Positions 30,901 through 39,424 of a DNA stretch of 64,000 nt are shown here, in pieces. The notes under the pieces were generated by a model. The model worked only from the letters and a program-made list of their open reading frames with translations. It searched no databases and had not been told where the DNA came from. The position numbers and the translations under genes were made by a program. This DNA is from Acinetobacter pittii. GTDB lineage: Bacteria > Pseudomonadota > Gammaproteobacteria > Pseudomonadales > Moraxellaceae. The first letter of the stretch is position 1. Every line of letters starts with the position of its first letter. The stretch spans positions 2,418,001 through 2,482,000 of the forward strand of contig NZ_CP139249.1 in assembly GCF_034064985.1 (NCBI RefSeq). The letters are read 5' to 3'.

Positions 30901-31167
30901 GCCTGTTGTTCTAAAAAATTGGCCTGTATCAGTCACCTGATCGACGGCCACCTGACAGCCAATAAATTGTTTTAATGCAATATGCGCGTTCGTCGACAGA
31001 CACAGTAATTCAGCAACGCTACCTTGGTTGAGCGTATGCTCGCCTTCAATACGTTGTAAGAAAACTTGATTGTTTAATGATGCGTTGGAAAATTGCACAT
31101 GAAGAACGCGGTTCTGTGCGACCAACCCTAAACTATCTAAAATTTGAAATATTTTATGGGACATCAT
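27970..31167 (-). CDS. vgrG: T6SS spike protein VgrG with C-terminal extension (vgrG2)
   Basis: The 1065-residue VgrG has the same gp27, gp5 OB-fold and DUF2345 domains as vgrG1, plus about 200 extra residues. The extension opens with a proline-rich hinge (SSSLPPPPKRSPGN, near residue 850). A beta-rich segment resembling a transthyretin-like carrier domain follows (YTVVDNLGKEVTGKLDDKGF ... VKVFFEPDHRDPWD), then a helical tail. Such extensions recruit a specific cargo; the neighbour 10 bp downstream is the Rhs toxin, so it is the likely cargo. The start is at 31167 or three bases later (tandem ATG). The promoter is at 31198-31226. Confidence 0.94.
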   Translation of the reverse strand: MMSHKIFQILDSLGLVAQNRVLHVQFSNASLNNQVFLQRIEGEHTLNQGSVAELLCLSTNAHIALKQFIGCQVAVDQVTDTGQFFRTTGIITEASQGQSDGSLTIYNLTLKDPTALWHKRRNSRVFMNKSVRDISEILFKEWQGKSPLLASSLTLDTAGLTKDYDVRPFVMQSNESDYDFLSRLWRSEGINWLVDESQLFVADPNASIQPQVLHLIDDNQNYQALERRSLRYQRSSATEQFDTITQVKAERRLQPTSVHVQRWQADALQQEEGSGSVQGTQKHSENYDNASLNLEDAWHVSPAWMQDLNGEDQATASGNSQIERLNQHINAYHHLSSKQFTVAGNVRDAQVGYWFELNDHPELDQHDSADKEFLILSKHYYNQNNLPKELQQQLEHLLPKDKFKAAQLDNQNLEQRHFAELNVVRRNIKAVPEYNPLEHRPAAHPQRARVVGLEGESIHVDQWGRIKVRFLFTRTDDHSHDGGAGSNDNDTDSAWVDVLTPWAGAGYGARFLPRVGEIVVIDFFDGNIDRPFVVGRIHQAERHPTQFDQKGQLPDTKKLSGIRSEEVDGKGFNQLRFDDTTGQISAQLQSSHAASQLNLGNLSHPKDKAESDGRGEGFELRTDQWGAVRAGSGLLVSTHKQDQAQGVHLDANEAKQQIEGGLNNAKALSEVAKNQQTDPLEVLENLKTFIKQIEEKDQDKAAAFKQALMILTAPNSIALASNEDIHLSADAQLSQTAGDSINLTTQKNLIAHAQNKISLFAAQEGARLYAGKGKVEIQAQGDGADLIARKAVQIISTEDKIEISASKEIVITAGGSQIKINGSGIFPVTGGKFEVKAGQHLFMGGGSANLSSSLPPPPKRSPGNLELIHDYAHGEFVKGGSYTVVDNLGKEVTGKLDDKGFARVSGLATGAVKVFFEPDHRDPWDAASDFKRPVEWPNKNDADTEQSDSLIAQMSKTAQSKLGELSKQLTNPANIMKNIQTAQSIKSEGAKALMPMLKTEAQGLVTDQVKSFLPISEVGQKIGNNIDLALIQKINDFSKLSSVDGSSLVTNALPQYLQSPFKKNS

Positions 31168-31197
31168 TATTATAAAAACTGAGTCATAATCATCGAT

Positions 31198-31226
31198 ATT
31201 TTATAAAAAACAGACAGAATTGTCTA
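31198..31226 (-). promoter_or_regulatory. Promoter of vgrG2, shared box with vgrG1
   Basis: TAGACA and TAAAAT on the minus strand with a 17-base spacer, about 30 bases ahead of the vgrG2 ATG. The hexamers and spacing are the same as before vgrG1. A nearly perfect inverted repeat, CAGACA with TGTCTA around GAAT, overlaps the upstream box and could be an operator. Confidence 0.65.
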
Positions 31227-31271
31227 TTTATATAAAATAGCTTATCTTCCAAGACTTACATATTTTTTAGT

Positions 31272-32168
31272 TTATCTAAAAGAAAGATGGGACACCAAAA
31301 AGTCTATAAATGCTCTCGTTTTGGCCGATAAATTAGAGGTATGAGGATAAAGTAATTGAATATTTTGTAGTGGTAGTGAGAAATCGGGAAATAATCGAAT
31401 TAACCGGTTTTGTTGAATATCTTCATCAACTAACCATGCTGGGCAAATCGCAATACCTAATGATGAGAGAGCCATTTGATGAATGGCTGTTACCGAGTTT
31501 GATTCATACTGACTTCGAATAAAAGGTAATGAATATTGCTCACCTAAACTATTTTCCAAAATATATTGTGAATCTTGCCAGTTCAATAATGTGTGACCAA
31601 TCCAGGGAACATTTGCTAAATCAGATATATTTTCTACAGGATGGTTTTGTATAAATTGTGGAGTAGCAACAATATAAATTGGATATTCTCCAATTTTTCG
31701 AGTTTTTAGAGATGAGTTTTTTAAATTCCCTAGTCGAATAACCAGATCTAATTTTTCAGTCACTAAATCATCGAGAGATGAATTAAATGAATACTGTAAA
31801 CGTAAATGTGGGTAAAGGCGACAAAACTCAGGAAGTAAAGGCAGAATAAAGCGTTGACCAAATTCATTAGTAGACGAAAACCGTAAAGTGCCTGTAATGC
31901 TTGTACCTAAGTGTTGGCTTCGCTCAAATACTTCATCGATCTGAAGTTGGATTTGTTTAAAATCTTCATAAAAATGCTGACCAATTTCAGTTAATGCAAT
32001 ATTACGGGTATTTCGAATTAAGAGACTTGTATTTAACTGCTTTTCTAATTGTTTTATATCAATACTCACCATTGATCGGCTCAGTCCCAAAATTTCGGCA
32101 GCCTTAGTAAAAGACCCGGAATCAACGACTTGTAAAAAACTAGTAATTTGCTTGAGATTTTTTTGCAC
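31272..32168 (-). CDS. LysR-family transcriptional regulator
   Basis: A 298-residue LysR regulator. The N-terminal winged helix-turn-helix spans about residues 1-60 (ITSFLQVVDSGSFTKAAEILGLSRSMVS), and the LysR substrate-binding domain fills residues 90-295, of the CrgA-like type. It is divergent from the MFS transporter gene at 32267, with 98 bp between them and an imperfect palindrome there, so it probably controls that gene. The inducer is unknown. Confidence 0.9.
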   Translation of the reverse strand: MQKNLKQITSFLQVVDSGSFTKAAEILGLSRSMVSIDIKQLEKQLNTSLLIRNTRNIALTEIGQHFYEDFKQIQLQIDEVFERSQHLGTSITGTLRFSSTNEFGQRFILPLLPEFCRLYPHLRLQYSFNSSLDDLVTEKLDLVIRLGNLKNSSLKTRKIGEYPIYIVATPQFIQNHPVENISDLANVPWIGHTLLNWQDSQYILENSLGEQYSLPFIRSQYESNSVTAIHQMALSSLGIAICPAWLVDEDIQQNRLIRLFPDFSLPLQNIQLLYPHTSNLSAKTRAFIDFLVSHLSFR

Positions 32169-32179
32169 AATTCAGCCGA

Positions 32180-32200
32180 TTGTTTGAAATTATTAAACAA
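32180..32200. promoter_or_regulatory. Candidate LysR operator in the divergent LysR/MFS region
   Basis: TTGTTT and AAACAA form an inverted repeat around nine bases, 12 bp from the LysR start codon. It fits the T-N11-A style interrupted dyads that LysR proteins bind. Confidence 0.4.
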
Positions 32201-32266
32201 TGATTTTACTTCGCTTGCATCGACAATAAAAGAGCCGAATCTTACCCTGCCTGCACGGAGGTAGGT

Positions 32267-33607
32267 ATGTCTTATCGATATAAAATAGCAACGGTGTTTT
32301 TACTTGGGTTCTTTATTGATTGCATCAACATTTTTATGTCTGCAATTGCATTACCTCATATTGCATCGTCATTTTCAGTTAGCCAATCCATGGTCGCTTG
32401 GGTAACAAATGCTTATATTCTCGGCCTCATTTTAATTATGCCCATGAGTTTATGGTTAGCCACCAAACTTGGGAACCAAAAGTTATTGTGTTATTCGATG
32501 CTGTTATTTTCGATCAGCATTTGCTTTATTGGCTTTAGTGAATCGATTTATAGCTTAATTTTTTGGCGATTTATTCAAGGCGTAGCTGGAGGTTTATTAA
32601 TTCCAATCGGGCAAGCACTCGTATATGCATTATTCCCCAACCAAGAACGCCAACGTATTTCTACCATGATTATGGCAATTGCGCTTATTGCCCCTGCATT
32701 TTCACCTGCGATTGGCGGCGTAATTATTGATTCATTGAATTGGCGATGGGTATTTTTATCTAACCTTCCTTTTTCTTTACTGGCAGCAGCTCTGGCATGG
32801 TTCTGGATAAAAAAAACAGAGAATGTGTCGAGTGAAAAACCTGACTTAAAAGGCTTAGTTATTTTTAATATAAGTCTGTTATCTTTATTACTCTCCTTTT
32901 CATTTTATAGTGATTACCATAACGCCTCATTCGTTCTAACGAGTTTTCTAATTTCAGTCGGATTGCTTATTTTTTACATTCGACATGCGAAAAACATTTC
33001 CCATCCTGTTCTTAATCTTGGGTTATTAAAAAATAAAAATTTACGTAATGCATTTATTGTCTATTACGCCGTTCCGGGTATTTTTACAGGCGTTAATTTA
33101 CTCAATATTTTTAATTTACAGCTTAACTTTGGCTTTAATACAAAACAAACCGGTTTATTCATGTTGCTCTATGCAACTGGGGCACTCACTGCCATGATTA
33201 GTGGCAGTCTGCTCTATCAACGGTTAGGAAAAAAGTCTCTTCTTATTATTGGAATAACCCTACATAGCTTTGGCATATTTCTTTTGTTTTGTATTTCAAA
33301 AACAAGCCCTTTAAGCTTTTTAGTGATTGCTTATTTATTGATAGGTATGGGTGGCGGTCTAAGTGCCAATATTGCCCAAATTAGCTCCCTGATTGATTTT
33401 TCAGGCCAAGATTTATTACAAGGAAGTGTGCTCTGGAATATTAATCGACAAGTTTCATTTAGTGTCGGTACTGTTGTTCTGATTTCGATATATAACTTGA
33501 TGTCTGGCTCAAGCGACCTGATTCGCTATCAACATACTTTTTTAATTGCAGCTTTACTCTGCTTACTTTCACTCATTCCCGTTTTAAAGGAGAAAACCTA
33601 TGTCTAA
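32267..33607 (+). CDS. MFS drug/metabolite exporter (DHA2-like)
   Basis: A 446-residue membrane protein with 12 to 14 predicted helices and the MFS signatures of proton-driven exporters: a WVTNAYILGL segment in helix 2, a basic loop after it, and the motif-C-like segment ALIAPAFSPAIGGVI in helix 5. A GGAGG ribosome-binding site precedes the ATG. It is divergent from a LysR regulator and overlaps the next gene by eight bases. Substrates cannot be read from the sequence; efflux of a drug or a small organic acid is usual for this group. Confidence 0.88.
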   Translation: MSYRYKIATVFLLGFFIDCINIFMSAIALPHIASSFSVSQSMVAWVTNAYILGLILIMPMSLWLATKLGNQKLLCYSMLLFSISICFIGFSESIYSLIFWRFIQGVAGGLLIPIGQALVYALFPNQERQRISTMIMAIALIAPAFSPAIGGVIIDSLNWRWVFLSNLPFSLLAAALAWFWIKKTENVSSEKPDLKGLVIFNISLLSLLLSFSFYSDYHNASFVLTSFLISVGLLIFYIRHAKNISHPVLNLGLLKNKNLRNAFIVYYAVPGIFTGVNLLNIFNLQLNFGFNTKQTGLFMLLYATGALTAMISGSLLYQRLGKKSLLIIGITLHSFGIFLLFCISKTSPLSFLVIAYLLIGMGGGLSANIAQISSLIDFSGQDLLQGSVLWNINRQVSFSVGTVVLISIYNLMSGSSDLIRYQHTFLIAALLCLLSLIPVLKEKTYV

Positions 33608-34001
33608 ACAAATGGATCAGGCTATTCAAAGTGTCATTGACCTACATATTTTGATCGAAAATGTATTTACAGGAAAAAATGCAGAGCAAAGTCTGAGCCC
33701 GCTTTTAGATAGCTTTGATCAAAATTTTAAGATGGTCACGGTTCAAGGTCAGAGTATTGGTTTAGCCGAAGTTAAAAACTTATTTAGTCAAAATATTGGA
33801 AAGAAACCCTCTTTAAAAATCGACATTATTAAGAGTACAGCTTTATACGAATTTGAAAATTATTGTTGGGTGCAATATCAGGAACATCAGCAAACTGATG
33901 GAATCGAGACAGTACGCACTTCGACGGCCTGCATTAAAGTAGAAGATAAAAAATGTTATTGGCTGTATTTACATGAAACTTTAGTTCCTTCATCTTCTTA
34001 A
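33600..34001 (+). CDS. NTF2-like small protein, translationally coupled to the MFS gene
   Basis: A 133-residue soluble protein with the size and pattern of the NTF2-like/SnoaL (DUF4440) fold: an N-terminal helix pair, then strands (FKMVTVQGQSIGLAEVKNLF, WVQYQEHQ, TSTACIKVEDKKCYWLYLHE). Its ATG overlaps the MFS stop, so the two are co-translated. Members of this fold bind or isomerise small molecules; no catalytic residues can be named here. Confidence 0.65.
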   Translation: MSKQMDQAIQSVIDLHILIENVFTGKNAEQSLSPLLDSFDQNFKMVTVQGQSIGLAEVKNLFSQNIGKKPSLKIDIIKSTALYEFENYCWVQYQEHQQTDGIETVRTSTACIKVEDKKCYWLYLHETLVPSSS

Positions 34002-34061
34002 CTCATCTAAAGTAGCTTAAAGATGGCACCTATTTTGCTTATTTGTGAGTAATTTTTGGGT

Positions 34062-34091
34062 ATAAAAAGCCCCATGCAAAGGGATGGGGCT
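34062..34091 (-). terminator. Rho-independent terminator between converging genes
   Basis: AGCCCCAT and ATGGGGCT form an eight-pair stem around eight bases. On the minus strand TTTTTATA follows, ending the HxlR gene; on the plus strand it may also stop readthrough from the MFS operon. Confidence 0.8.
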
Positions 34092-34128
34092 AATATTTAC
34101 ATTTTTAAGAAAGTTAATTTTTTTAATC

Positions 34129-34482
34129 TTATTCCTGATTAATCATCGTATGTGCCCATGCCGATAAAGACTCTAAAACAGGCTTAAAAGATTGACCCAA
34201 CTCAGTCATTTCATAGACTACTTTAATCGGTGCTTTTTCACCATAAACAGTTCTGGAGATTAAGCCACTTTGCTCTAATTGTTTAAGTTGAAGACTTAAA
34301 GTCATTTCTGTGATTGTTGGCATTAATTGATTGATTTCATTAAAACGTTTTGGCCCATCTTTTAAGTAATACAAAATAACGCCTTTCCATTTTCCACCCA
34401 CCAAGTCCATAGCCATACTGATATGACATGGATAAGTTTTTCCATTCATACTGATTTCACATTTATTTTTAGTATTTGCCAT
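34129..34482 (-). CDS. HxlR-family transcriptional regulator
   Basis: A 117-residue winged-helix regulator with the HxlR hallmarks: an N-terminal cysteine (CEISMNGKTYPC region), then MDLVGGKWKGVILYYL and the wing segment EKAPIKVVYEMTELGQSF. HxlR proteins often sense reactive aldehydes, quinones or oxidants by cysteine chemistry. The ATG at 34482 is chosen because AGGTGG lies about nine bases upstream; the longer frame would use GTG. It is divergent from the quinone reductase at 34575, with a large operator between the two genes. Confidence 0.9.
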   Translation of the reverse strand: MANTKNKCEISMNGKTYPCHISMAMDLVGGKWKGVILYYLKDGPKRFNEINQLMPTITEMTLSLQLKQLEQSGLISRTVYGEKAPIKVVYEMTELGQSFKPVLESLSAWAHTMINQE

Positions 34483-34526
34483 TTTTAACGCCACCTATCA
34501 ACTTTGATAGTTATTGTACACCCATA

Positions 34527-34559
34527 CTATAAAAATTATAGTGACTATGATTTTTATAG
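34527..34559. promoter_or_regulatory. Operator of the HxlR / quinone reductase pair
   Basis: CTATAAAAATTATAGT and ACTATGATTTTTATAG are inverted repeats of 16 bases with one mismatch and a one-base centre, lying between the divergent starts. Each arm is also partly palindromic. It overlaps the likely promoter of both genes. Confidence 0.75.
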
Positions 34560-34574
34560 CTACAAGGCATTATT

Positions 34575-35111
34575 ATGGCTTTACTTATTTTGGCCCATCC
34601 CTACTACGCTCAATCAATTGCAAATAAAACAATTGTGAATGAACTTATAAAAACCTATCCGGACCTTGAAGTGCGAGATATTTTCCAGCTTTATCCAGAC
34701 TATAAAATTGACGTGAGTGCTGAACAAGAAGCGTTATTACGCCACGACACCATCATTCTGCAATATCCGATGTTCTGGTTTAATATGCCAGCAATCTTAA
34801 AGTTATGGTTTGATGAAGTCTTTACTTATCAGTTCGCTTATGGCTCTCAGGGCGACAAATTAAAAGACAAAAAAGTCATTATTAGTATGACGGTTGGGCA
34901 AAAAGAAGCTGATATGGTGAATGTCCAAGAAAATTTAATCGATAGCTTTTTAAAAGCGGTTCAATATTCAGTTCAATATACGCAAATGCAATTAAGTGGC
35001 ACTTATTTGCTTTATGACGTATCACCTTTATCGGGTAATTCGGAGTCTAAAATTCAGTTAAAATCGGTTGAGCATGGCCATAAAGTATTAAAGCATTTAA
35101 CTGAAGCATAA
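34575..35111 (+). CDS. NAD(P)H-dependent flavodoxin-fold oxidoreductase (KefF/MdaB type)
   Basis: The 178-residue protein has the flavodoxin-like quinone reductase fold of the KefF/MdaB/YwrO group: LILAHPYYAQSIANKTIVNEL at the N-terminus (FMN/FAD phosphate region), the TIILQYPMFWFNMPAILKLW segment at about residue 65, and DEVFTYQFAYG. It reduces quinones or related electrophiles with NAD(P)H in the cytoplasm. Divergent from an HxlR regulator over a strong palindrome, so it is probably induced by electrophile stress. A terminator follows directly. Confidence 0.88.
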   Translation: MALLILAHPYYAQSIANKTIVNELIKTYPDLEVRDIFQLYPDYKIDVSAEQEALLRHDTIILQYPMFWFNMPAILKLWFDEVFTYQFAYGSQGDKLKDKKVIISMTVGQKEADMVNVQENLIDSFLKAVQYSVQYTQMQLSGTYLLYDVSPLSGNSESKIQLKSVEHGHKVLKHLTEA

Positions 35112-35115
35112 TGTC

Positions 35116-35147
35116 AAAAGAGAGCATCAATATCGATGCTCTCTTTT
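35116..35147 (+). terminator. Rho-independent terminator of the quinone reductase gene
   Basis: AAAAGAGAGCATC and GATGCTCTCTTTT form a perfect 13-pair stem around a six-base loop, starting five bases after the stop codon. Confidence 0.8.
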
Positions 35148-35323
35148 AGTTTAAGCTACAGGTGCAAAGGTAAATAGTTTTTACAGTTTGTCCTTGTAAT
35201 GATTTCAACCGTCATCTACAACTAGCCACCCAGTCCCTTCGTACCGTATAAGCACATATAAGTTCCAATAATTAAGGCCCCTTTCACTAAGAGGCTTAAG
35301 AATGAATTATAAGATTGAGAATG

Positions 35324-36487
35324 TTAAGGAAGCAGAATCACCTTACGGCAGTCCTCTTCTCTTTCATTAAAAATACGGTATCCCTCTGCGGCATCTTCTA
35401 ATTTCATTCGGTGGGTAATGATGGTTTCAGGTGACAAATCACCACGCTCAATCAGTTCTAAGAGTTGCGGCAAATATTGATGCACATGTGTTTGCCCCAT
35501 TTTAAAAGTCAGTCCTTTATCAAAAGCATCGCCAAATAAGAAACCATGAATTGGGCCTGCATATACACCCGGTACGCTGACCACCCCACCACGGCGAACT
35601 GCCGCAATGCATTGACGCAGTGCTGCACCACTTGAACCTTCAAGCTTTAAATTGGTCAGGACTGTTTCAATAACACTGCCCTTTGCCTCGAAACCAATCG
35701 CATCAATCACAGCATCAACACCGCGGTAATTGTCGGTATGTTGAATAATAAATTCGGCCGCATCGACTTCATCAAAATTAACTGGAATGGCACCATATGT
35801 TGCCGCTGCATAGTTCAATCGATAGTCATTGTGATCGACCATAAATATCTTTTCAGCACCGAGCATCTTGGCACAAGCAGCGCTTAACAGTCCGACTGGA
35901 CCAGCACCATAAATTGCAACGGTTGAGCCATGTTTCACCTGGGCATTGGTCACAGCTTGCCAAGCGGTGGGTAAAATATCGGTCAAGAAAAGTACTTTTT
36001 CATCTGACAATGAGGTTGGCACTTTAAAAGGGCCTTTATTGGCTTTTGGTACACGAACATATTCTGCTTGCCCGCCCGGTACACCGCCGTAAAGATGGCT
36101 ATAGCCAAACAAAGCTGCACCTGGTGGAATCTGCTTTTTATTAATAATTGCGCCGCGCCCTGTATTGGTGGTTTCGCAGGCAGCGGTTAGGTCAAGTTGA
36201 CAAAAGAAACATTCGCCGCAAGCAATCACAAAAGGAACAATCACTCGATCACCCTTTTTTACTGCGGTGACGGCTGGGCCGACCTCTTCAACCACGCCCA
36301 TAAATTCGTGCCCAAAGATATCGCCTTGTTCGGTTCTAGGGATTTTTCCTCGATATAAATGTAAATCAGAGCCACATATCGCAGTGGCAGTCACGCGTAA
36401 AATAATGTCATCTGGTTCTTGAATAATAGGGTCTGCTACTGTTTCTACTCGAACGTCTTCTGTACCGTGGTAAGTTAAAGCGCGCAT
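35324..36487 (-). CDS. Zinc-dependent alcohol/formaldehyde dehydrogenase (MDR family)
   Basis: A 387-residue medium-chain dehydrogenase. Catalytic zinc ligands are in [13 protein letters not shown] (Cys about residue 38) and [16 protein letters not shown] (His about residue 61). The structural zinc cluster is [15 protein letters not shown], near residues 92-106. The NAD-binding motif is [12 protein letters not shown] near residue 192. The extended insert after the cysteine cluster and the C-terminal region resemble the glutathione-independent formaldehyde dehydrogenase-like branch of the family, but the substrate cannot be fixed from sequence. Single gene with its own start 240 bp from the neighbouring terminator. 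Confidence 0.88.
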   Translation of the reverse strand: MRALTYHGTEDVRVETVADPIIQEPDDIILRVTATAICGSDLHLYRGKIPRTEQGDIFGHEFMGVVEEVGPAVTAVKKGDRVIVPFVIACGECFFCQLDLTAACETTNTGRGAIINKKQIPPGAALFGYSHLYGGVPGGQAEYVRVPKANKGPFKVPTSLSDEKVLFLTDILPTAWQAVTNAQVKHGSTVAIYGAGPVGLLSAACAKMLGAEKIFMVDHNDYRLNYAAATYGAIPVNFDEVDAAEFIIQHTDNYRGVDAVIDAIGFEAKGSVIETVLTNLKLEGSSGAALRQCIAAVRRGGVVSVPGVYAGPIHGFLFGDAFDKGLTFKMGQTHVHQYLPQLLELIERGDLSPETIITHRMKLEDAAEGYRIFNEREEDCRKVILLP

Positions 36488-36669
36488 ATTGTTATTCCTC
36501 TATTTTCTGTGATGTCCTTTGATTATGAGGAGGCTTTCTTTACGGTTTGCAACGATTCTTACTTTTCACGTAAGGCATATAGTTCAAATGCAACGCGATA
36601 GGAATTTCAGTAACATTTAATGAATATAGGATTGTTTCAGCTAGGCATGTTTTTATTATTTGCCCCAAC

Positions 36670-36709
36670 AAAAAAAGCCAATCATCTCTGCAATAAAATG
36701 ATTGGCTTT
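36670..36709 (-). terminator. Rho-independent terminator of the hydroxyacyl-CoA dehydrogenase gene
   Basis: AAAGCCAATCAT and ATGATTGGCTTT form a perfect 12-pair stem; on the minus strand seven T residues follow. It begins 17 bp after the gene stop. Confidence 0.85.
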
Positions 36710-36725
36710 GTCTTAAAGATTTAAC

Positions 36726-37676
36726 TTAATCTAGTTTAAGTTGCTGCCTGAGCTTTAAAATATCAACCAGACCTTTGTCTCTGGTTTGGTATAAATCGAC
36801 ATCTTTATATTGGTTTAAAAGCTGGTTGGTTTGTGCTTCCAACAACTCTGTTGTCTCGTCTGAATGTTGAAATGCGTGCATATCATTCCACCATTCTGTC
36901 ATTGGTGGGCCTAAATGATGAATTGCCTCTTTAAATCCCTTTTGATTTGCAAGCTGCATATTAATGTAAGGGCCAAATAACGCCCATCTTAAACCCGGCC
37001 CACTGGTAATCGCGACATCAACATCTTCGGCAGAACACACACCTTGTTCAACCAATGAAAAAGCTTCTCGCCATAACGTAGCCTGCAAACGGTTTGCGAC
37101 ATGCCCTTTTACTTCTTTATTTAAAACAATTGGATTCTTGCCCAACTGTTTATAGAACTCAGAAGCCTGTTTTAAAATTTGAGGATCAGTCAAATTACCG
37201 CCAACGATCTCGACCAAAGGTAAGAGATGAGGCGGATTAAAAGGATGACCTAATAAAATACGTTCAGGATGTTGCGCCTCTTTTTGAAAATCAGACACTT
37301 TTAAGCCCGATGAACTTGAAGCAATAATGGTATGTTCAGGGCAATATGCCGTGATTTCTTGATATAGCTGTTGTTTCACATCGAGACGTTCAGGGGCATT
37401 TTCCTGAATAAAATCTACGTCTGAAACTGCATCTTTTAAACTATTAAAAATTTCCAGATGAAGCAGCACCTCTTGCGGAGAATAACTGTGTTCAGCGTTT
37501 TGGTCTAAAGCCAATAAATCATTTAAATTTGCAGATATTCTTTTTTTAAAGACCGCTTCATCGATCGGATACGGGTCGTAAACATTAACTTTAAATCCTT
37601 TATATAAAAATAAGGCCGTCCAACTCGCACCTATTACACCAGCTCCAACAACACCAACCGTTTTAATGACTTCCAT
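36726..37676 (-). CDS. 3-hydroxyacyl-CoA dehydrogenase family protein (L-carnitine dehydrogenase-like)
   Basis: A 316-residue NAD-dependent dehydrogenase with the Rossmann motif VGVVGAGVIGASW at residues 7-19, the family segment ASSSSGLKVSDF near residue 120, and GHPFNPPHLLPLVEIVGG near residue 142, the catalytic HPFNP motif. The layout matches short single-domain members such as L-carnitine 3-dehydrogenase. The start at 37676 is preferred for its AGGAAAAT ribosome-binding site and direct run into the Rossmann fold. No carnitine genes adjoin it, so the substrate is open. Confidence 0.85.
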   Translation of the reverse strand: MEVIKTVGVVGAGVIGASWTALFLYKGFKVNVYDPYPIDEAVFKKRISANLNDLLALDQNAEHSYSPQEVLLHLEIFNSLKDAVSDVDFIQENAPERLDVKQQLYQEITAYCPEHTIIASSSSGLKVSDFQKEAQHPERILLGHPFNPPHLLPLVEIVGGNLTDPQILKQASEFYKQLGKNPIVLNKEVKGHVANRLQATLWREAFSLVEQGVCSAEDVDVAITSGPGLRWALFGPYINMQLANQKGFKEAIHHLGPPMTEWWNDMHAFQHSDETTELLEAQTNQLLNQYKDVDLYQTRDKGLVDILKLRQQLKLD

Positions 37677-37880
37677 ATTTTCCTCGTACAAATGTTGTTT
37701 TATCCGAAATTTCTTTACTCAAATGAATGCTTAAATAAACATAGCAGATTCAACCAATCAATAAATTTAATTGTTTATATTTTATATAATTTGTCCTATA
37801 TTCCTTAGCTTGAAAATTTATTCCTTTCATCTATATAGCTTCATCTTTTACCATTTTTTAACCGTTATTTATTGAATTTT

Positions 37881-38813
37881 ATGTCAAAAAATCTAGCAAC
37901 ATTGATTGGTTTAAGCGCCATTCTCATGTGGGCATCTCTGGTCGGCTTAATGAAACAAGTCAGTGCCGCCATTGGGCCTGAGCTAGGTGTTACCTTTATT
38001 TATTCTTTAAGTGCGCTACTGTTGCTTGCCATTTTCAAAGTTCCAGATTTTAAGCAGATCTCTAAAAAATACTTAATATTTGGCACAATTCTGTTCGTGG
38101 CTTATGAAGTGTGCTTCTCATTTGCAATTGCTTATTCTCAGACAGCACGGCAAGCAATTGAAATTAGTATTGTTAACTATCTGTGGCCGAGTTTAACGGT
38201 TTTAGCTTTTGTTATTTTTAAGGAATTAAAGTTTAATTTCCTTATTATTTTAGGTCTAATGCTTTCAATTTTCGGCATTATTTTTATTCAAACTGGAAGC
38301 GGTGATTTTAGTCTAAATAGTCTTGTCGATAATTTTCATAGCAACCCACTGAGCTATATTTTGGCATTTGCAGGCGCCATCATTTGGGCTTTTTACTGTG
38401 TACTCACTAAAAAATTAAGTAATGGGCAAAATCCAATTTTCATTTTCTTTGTTGGTGTCGCGCTCACGCTATGGTTCAAGCTGCTTGTATCGGGGCAATT
38501 CGCTATTCCGTCAATAGATATTCCAACCGTCATCACCCTTTTAGTAGCGTCTGCTGCCATGGGTTTTGGTTATGCCGCGTGGAATATTGGCATCATTCAT
38601 GGAAACATTACCGTGCTTGTGGTGGCCTCTTATTTCACCCCGATCATTTCGTCTATTTTGGCGATGTTTGTTTTACAAACTCAACTTTCAATGAGCTTTT
38701 GGCAAGGAACAGCAATGGTGACGGCCGGTTCCTTTATTTGCTGGGTTTCAACCAACTGGTCTGTGATTCAGCCCTTCTTTAAAAAATTAAGAAAAGGCCA
38801 AAAAGCATTGTAG
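37881..38813 (+). CDS. EamA-family exporter, YddG-like
   Basis: A 310-residue inner-membrane protein with ten predicted helices in two EamA repeats. It begins MSKNLATLIGLSAILMWASLVGLMKQ and has AIAYSQTARQAIEISIVNYLWPSLTVL near residue 95, both typical of YddG, the aromatic amino acid and paraquat exporter. The ATG at 37881 is chosen over a TTG nine bases upstream. No operon partner. Confidence 0.85.
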   Translation: MSKNLATLIGLSAILMWASLVGLMKQVSAAIGPELGVTFIYSLSALLLLAIFKVPDFKQISKKYLIFGTILFVAYEVCFSFAIAYSQTARQAIEISIVNYLWPSLTVLAFVIFKELKFNFLIILGLMLSIFGIIFIQTGSGDFSLNSLVDNFHSNPLSYILAFAGAIIWAFYCVLTKKLSNGQNPIFIFFVGVALTLWFKLLVSGQFAIPSIDIPTVITLLVASAAMGFGYAAWNIGIIHGNITVLVVASYFTPIISSILAMFVLQTQLSMSFWQGTAMVTAGSFICWVSTNWSVIQPFFKKLRKGQKAL

Positions 38814-38941
38814 ATGTACCAAAGTGAATTTTTTAAGTATGCGATAACTCCGACGAAGAAGAATTCCCCCATTGCCCAAAGCGTGCTAACATCCAAATTC
38901 TGACAATTACCAATGTCAAAATAATTTCTAGAGGGAATAAG

Positions 38942-39373
38942 ATGTTAAAAACTCAAAAAATCAACATCGTACAAGAATTTGATGCACCCGTAGACAAGGT
39001 CTTCGCGACTTTAAGTGAGCATGAAAACCTAAGTAAACTTTTCGCTCCTGCTAAAGTGACTCGTATAAGCGACGGAAAAGACGCTCGTAATGGTGTTGGC
39101 TCTGCGCGCAAAATGTCTATTCCATTGACCCCTTCATTTGTAGAAACCAATTTAGTTTATAAAGAAAATGAACTGATCGAATATGCAATTACGAGCGGCA
39201 TTAGCCCAATTAAAGCTCACCGTGGTGTAATGAAATTTACTGATTTGGGAAATAATCGTAGTCGTTTGGATTACACCATTAGCTTTAAAGGCCGCGTACC
39301 ATTTATTGGCCCTATTATTAAAGCCGCTCTACAAAATGGTGTGAGTCGCGGGCTTAAAAAACTCAAGTTTTAA
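38942..39373 (+). CDS. SRPBCC-fold polyketide cyclase/dehydrase-like protein
   Basis: A 143-residue START/SRPBCC-fold protein: IVQEFDAPVDKVFATLSEHENLSKLFAPAK at the N-terminus, the strand series FVETNLVYKENELIEYAI, and a C-terminal helix (GPIIKAALQNGVSRGLKKL). The fold binds a hydrophobic ligand in a deep cavity. The RBS AGAGGGAATAAG precedes the ATG. A bidirectional terminator separates it from the TetR gene. Confidence 0.8.
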   Translation: MLKTQKINIVQEFDAPVDKVFATLSEHENLSKLFAPAKVTRISDGKDARNGVGSARKMSIPLTPSFVETNLVYKENELIEYAITSGISPIKAHRGVMKFTDLGNNRSRLDYTISFKGRVPFIGPIIKAALQNGVSRGLKKLKF

Positions 39374-39388
39374 TAGACCAATATCCAC

Positions 39389-39414
39389 AAAAAAAGCCCA
39401 ATCACGGGCTTTTT
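39389..39414. terminator. Bidirectional Rho-independent terminator
   Basis: AAAAAGCCC and GGGCTTTTT form a nine-pair stem with T-runs on both strands, between the converging SRPBCC and TetR genes. Confidence 0.85.
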
Positions 39415-39424
39415 GTTTTAAGGT

